From positions 3,968,001-4,032,000 of the forward strand of contig NW_020825317.1 in assembly GCF_003286085.1 (NCBI RefSeq): 64,000 bases of DNA, read 5' to 3'. The notes below the pieces were generated by a model. It saw only the letters and a program-made list of their open reading frames with translations, did not search any database and was not told the DNA's origin. This DNA comes from Drosophila persimilis. Lineage: Eukaryota > Arthropoda > Insecta > Diptera > Drosophilidae. Positions 61,818 through 64,000 of this stretch are shown piece after piece. A program made the translations under genes and the position numbers. Every line of letters begins with the position of its first letter. The first letter of the stretch is position 1.

Positions 61818-62563
61818 GAAATTCTGAGATATACGTTTTATAGTGACATCTTAAAGGAGTGTGTGTACCAAATTTGGTTAGATGAGATTTGTGGTTGCCT
61901 CAGATTTTCGTCCTTTGCGGGGGCGGAAGGGGGTGTGGCGAAATTTTGACACAAAACGGTCAAGGTCCGATATCACAGGAGTGTGGATACCGAATTTGGT
62001 TGCTCCAGCTCTTATGGGTTCTGAGATCCTTGAACTCATATTTTGCAATTGGCAAAACCGACCATGAAACCTGTGTGTTAGAGTGAGACAGAGCGAGAAA
62101 GAGTGAAATTGTTTTCGTGATTCTGGCTGTAATAATTATACGATCTGGTTCACTGCACTCTAGAAGATATAGTCATCTTCTACGATTCTGCGTTTTTAGT
62201 TTTCTCGTATCGTCGAAATTGTGGATGCCACAGATTTTCGCCCTTTGTGGGGGCGGAAGTGGGCGGGGCAAAGTTTTGAAATATTTTTGGAGCAGTGACA
62301 TATCACAGAAGTCTGGATCCAAAACATCGTTGCTCTAGCTCTTATAGTCTTTGAGCACTAGGCGCTGAAGGGGACGGACAGACGGACGGACGGACGGACG
62401 GACAGACGGACAGACAGACAGGGCTCAATCGACTCGGCTATTGATGCTGATCAAGAATATATATACTTTATGGGGTCGGAAACGATTCCTTCTGGACGTT
62501 ACACACATCCATTTTCACCACAAATCTAATATACCCCAATACTCATTTTGAGTATCGGGTATA
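61818..62563 (+). mobile_element. HINE, 5' truncated (right flank)
   Basis: 746 bp. It starts within the internal repeats and runs to the terminal hairpin. (GTCY)n, core and TA-run are present near 62373-62466. Confidence 0.68.
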
Positions 62564-62586
62564 AAAAACCTCGAAGCAAAAAAAAA

Positions 62587-63700
62587 CGAGGGGGAACGTT
62601 GTGAGTTGCTGCGGACACCGCAACTCTACGGTTATACCCGATACTAAGTCAGTATGGCTCTCCTCCGGCAGACGCCGCTAATATTTAACGACACGACAAA
62701 GAGTGCGTGCGAGAGAGACAGAAAATCAGTCTGAGCGTGACGTCGGGCGCTGCGTAGCCACTGCAAATTGATTTGTTCCTTTTGGCTATAAAAATGATCT
62801 GATCTGATCCAGATTCAGCAATCTAATAGATATGGTCATTATCTATGATTCTGCGTTTTTAGTTTTCTCGAATCTGCAATATTGTGGATGCAACAGATTT
62901 TCGTCCTTTGTGTGGGCGGAAGGGGGTGGGGCGAAATTTTGAGATACACGTTTTATAGTGAGATCTAAGAGAAGTGCGGATTCCAAATTTGGTTACTCTA
63001 GCGTTAATAGTCTTTGAGATTTGTGAATATCCCCAGATTTGCATCCTTTGCGGGGGCGGAAGGGGGTGTGGCGAAATTTTGAAACAAACTCGTCTCGGTC
63101 TGATATATTAGGAGTGTGGATACCAAATTTGGTTGCTCTAGCTTTTATAGTCTCTGAGATCTAGGCGCTAATGTTTTACTCTAAGCAAAGCCGCCTATGC
63201 TACCTGTGTGTTAGAGAGAGACAGGGCGAGAAAAAATGAAATTGTTTTCTTGATGCTGGCTATAATAGTAATACGATCCAATTCAGATTCTGCAGTCTAA
63301 AAGATATGGTCATTCTCTACGATTCTGCGTTTTTTGTTTTCTCGTATCTTTAAAATTGTGGATGCCACAGATTTTCGCCCTTTGTGGGGGCGGAAGTGGG
63401 CGGGGTAAAGTTTTGAAATATTTTTGGAGCAGTGACATATCACAGAAGTCTGGATCCAAAACATCGTTGCTCTAGCTCTTATAGTCTTTGAGCATTAGGC
63501 GCTGAAGGGGACGGACAGACGGACAGACGGACAGACGGACGGACGGACAGACAGACAGGGCTCAATCGACTCGGCTATTGATGCTGATCAAGAATATATA
63601 TACTTTATAGGGTCGGAAACGATTCCTTCTGGACGTTACACACATCCACTTTTACCACAAATCTAATATACCCCAATACTCATTTTGAGTATCGGGTATA
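62587..63700 (+). mobile_element. HINE, complete 1114-bp copy (right flank)
   Basis: Same length as the copy at 9914 and very similar throughout, including subtype changes in the internal repeats. It lies 23 bp from the truncated copy in the same orientation. Confidence 0.75.
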
Positions 63701-64000
63701 AAAACTACAGTTCATGACACAATTTTAAAGCCCCTAATTTAAATGACAAATTTTATTTGGTTCGAAGTGTAAATTAGGTGTTGCTAATGCATCAGAAGCT
63801 TTTACTTTTCTTTTACGGTTTTTTTTTAAATGGAGATCGGATGTCTGCCATATTTAAAACCAGTTTTACTGTCTTTTCACATAATTGATTCGAGCCATTC
63901 TACTTGACTGGTCCAAGTTATGCCATGTCTGTAAAGATTTTAAATGCATAATTAATTTAATATACGGTGTATGAACTCGTAAAGGAATCGAATCTTGAAC
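63701..64000. other. AT-rich end of window, nothing recognised
   Basis: No ORF, repeat or element end was found here. Confidence 0.4.

Overview
The window looks like repeat-rich nuclear DNA from a fruit fly, probably Drosophila and perhaps the obscura group. The evidence is many Helentron-type elements of the DINE-1/mini-me kind with (GTCY)n and (TA)n blocks around a conserved core, LOA/R1/Jockey-type LINE fragments, a BEL/Pao LTR element primed by tRNA-Trp, and an insect Snipper/ERI-1-like exonuclease gene. No bacterial features, rRNA, tRNA or CRISPR array were seen. The species call is an inference; no search could be run.

Positions 1 to about 59,760 are a head-to-tail array of seven related units, called U1 to U7. 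U1 starts mid-gene and U7 is cut short. Each complete unit has the same order: an intronless 223-codon ERI-1/Snipper-like DEDDh 3'-5' exonuclease ORF (minus strand); about 470 bp of 5' flank with a DRE-like motif; a 232-bp piggyBac-like MITE flanked by TTAA; a diverged DINE-like piece with a GA-rich run; a plus-strand LINE ORF1 fragment (LINE D); a minus-strand LOA/R1-type LINE fragment (LINE A); a 1.1-kb DINE-like Helentron element (HINE); a minus-strand Jockey-type LINE fragment (LINE B); a minus-strand R1-type RT fragment (LINE C); a minus-strand hAT transposase fragment; a short HINE; and a degenerate local repeat of about 216-250 bp leading into the next exonuclease copy. Unit lengths run from 6.0 to 9.5 kb, with 14.7 kb for U2, which carries a 6.4-kb BEL/Pao insertion.

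U2 carries two private insertions: a full-length 1114-bp HINE inside its MITE, and a young BEL/Pao element (15961-22404) with 476-bp LTRs that read as identical and a 5-bp GCATC target duplication. Deletions and small indels are shared between units in conflicting patterns, which points to unequal exchange or gene conversion within the array.

The most interesting feature is the exonuclease family. All six complete copies keep an open 223-codon frame. U2 and U3 keep the expected catalytic His182, but U4, U5, U6 and U7 have Tyr there. The array may therefore encode both active and catalytically weakened relatives of an enzyme family that acts on small RNAs and histone mRNA.

Past about 59,760, U7 runs into a longer stretch of LINE A (to about 60,514), then about 1.3 kb with no gene I can name, then two HINE copies side by side (61818-62563 and 62587-63700) and 300 bp of AT-rich DNA.
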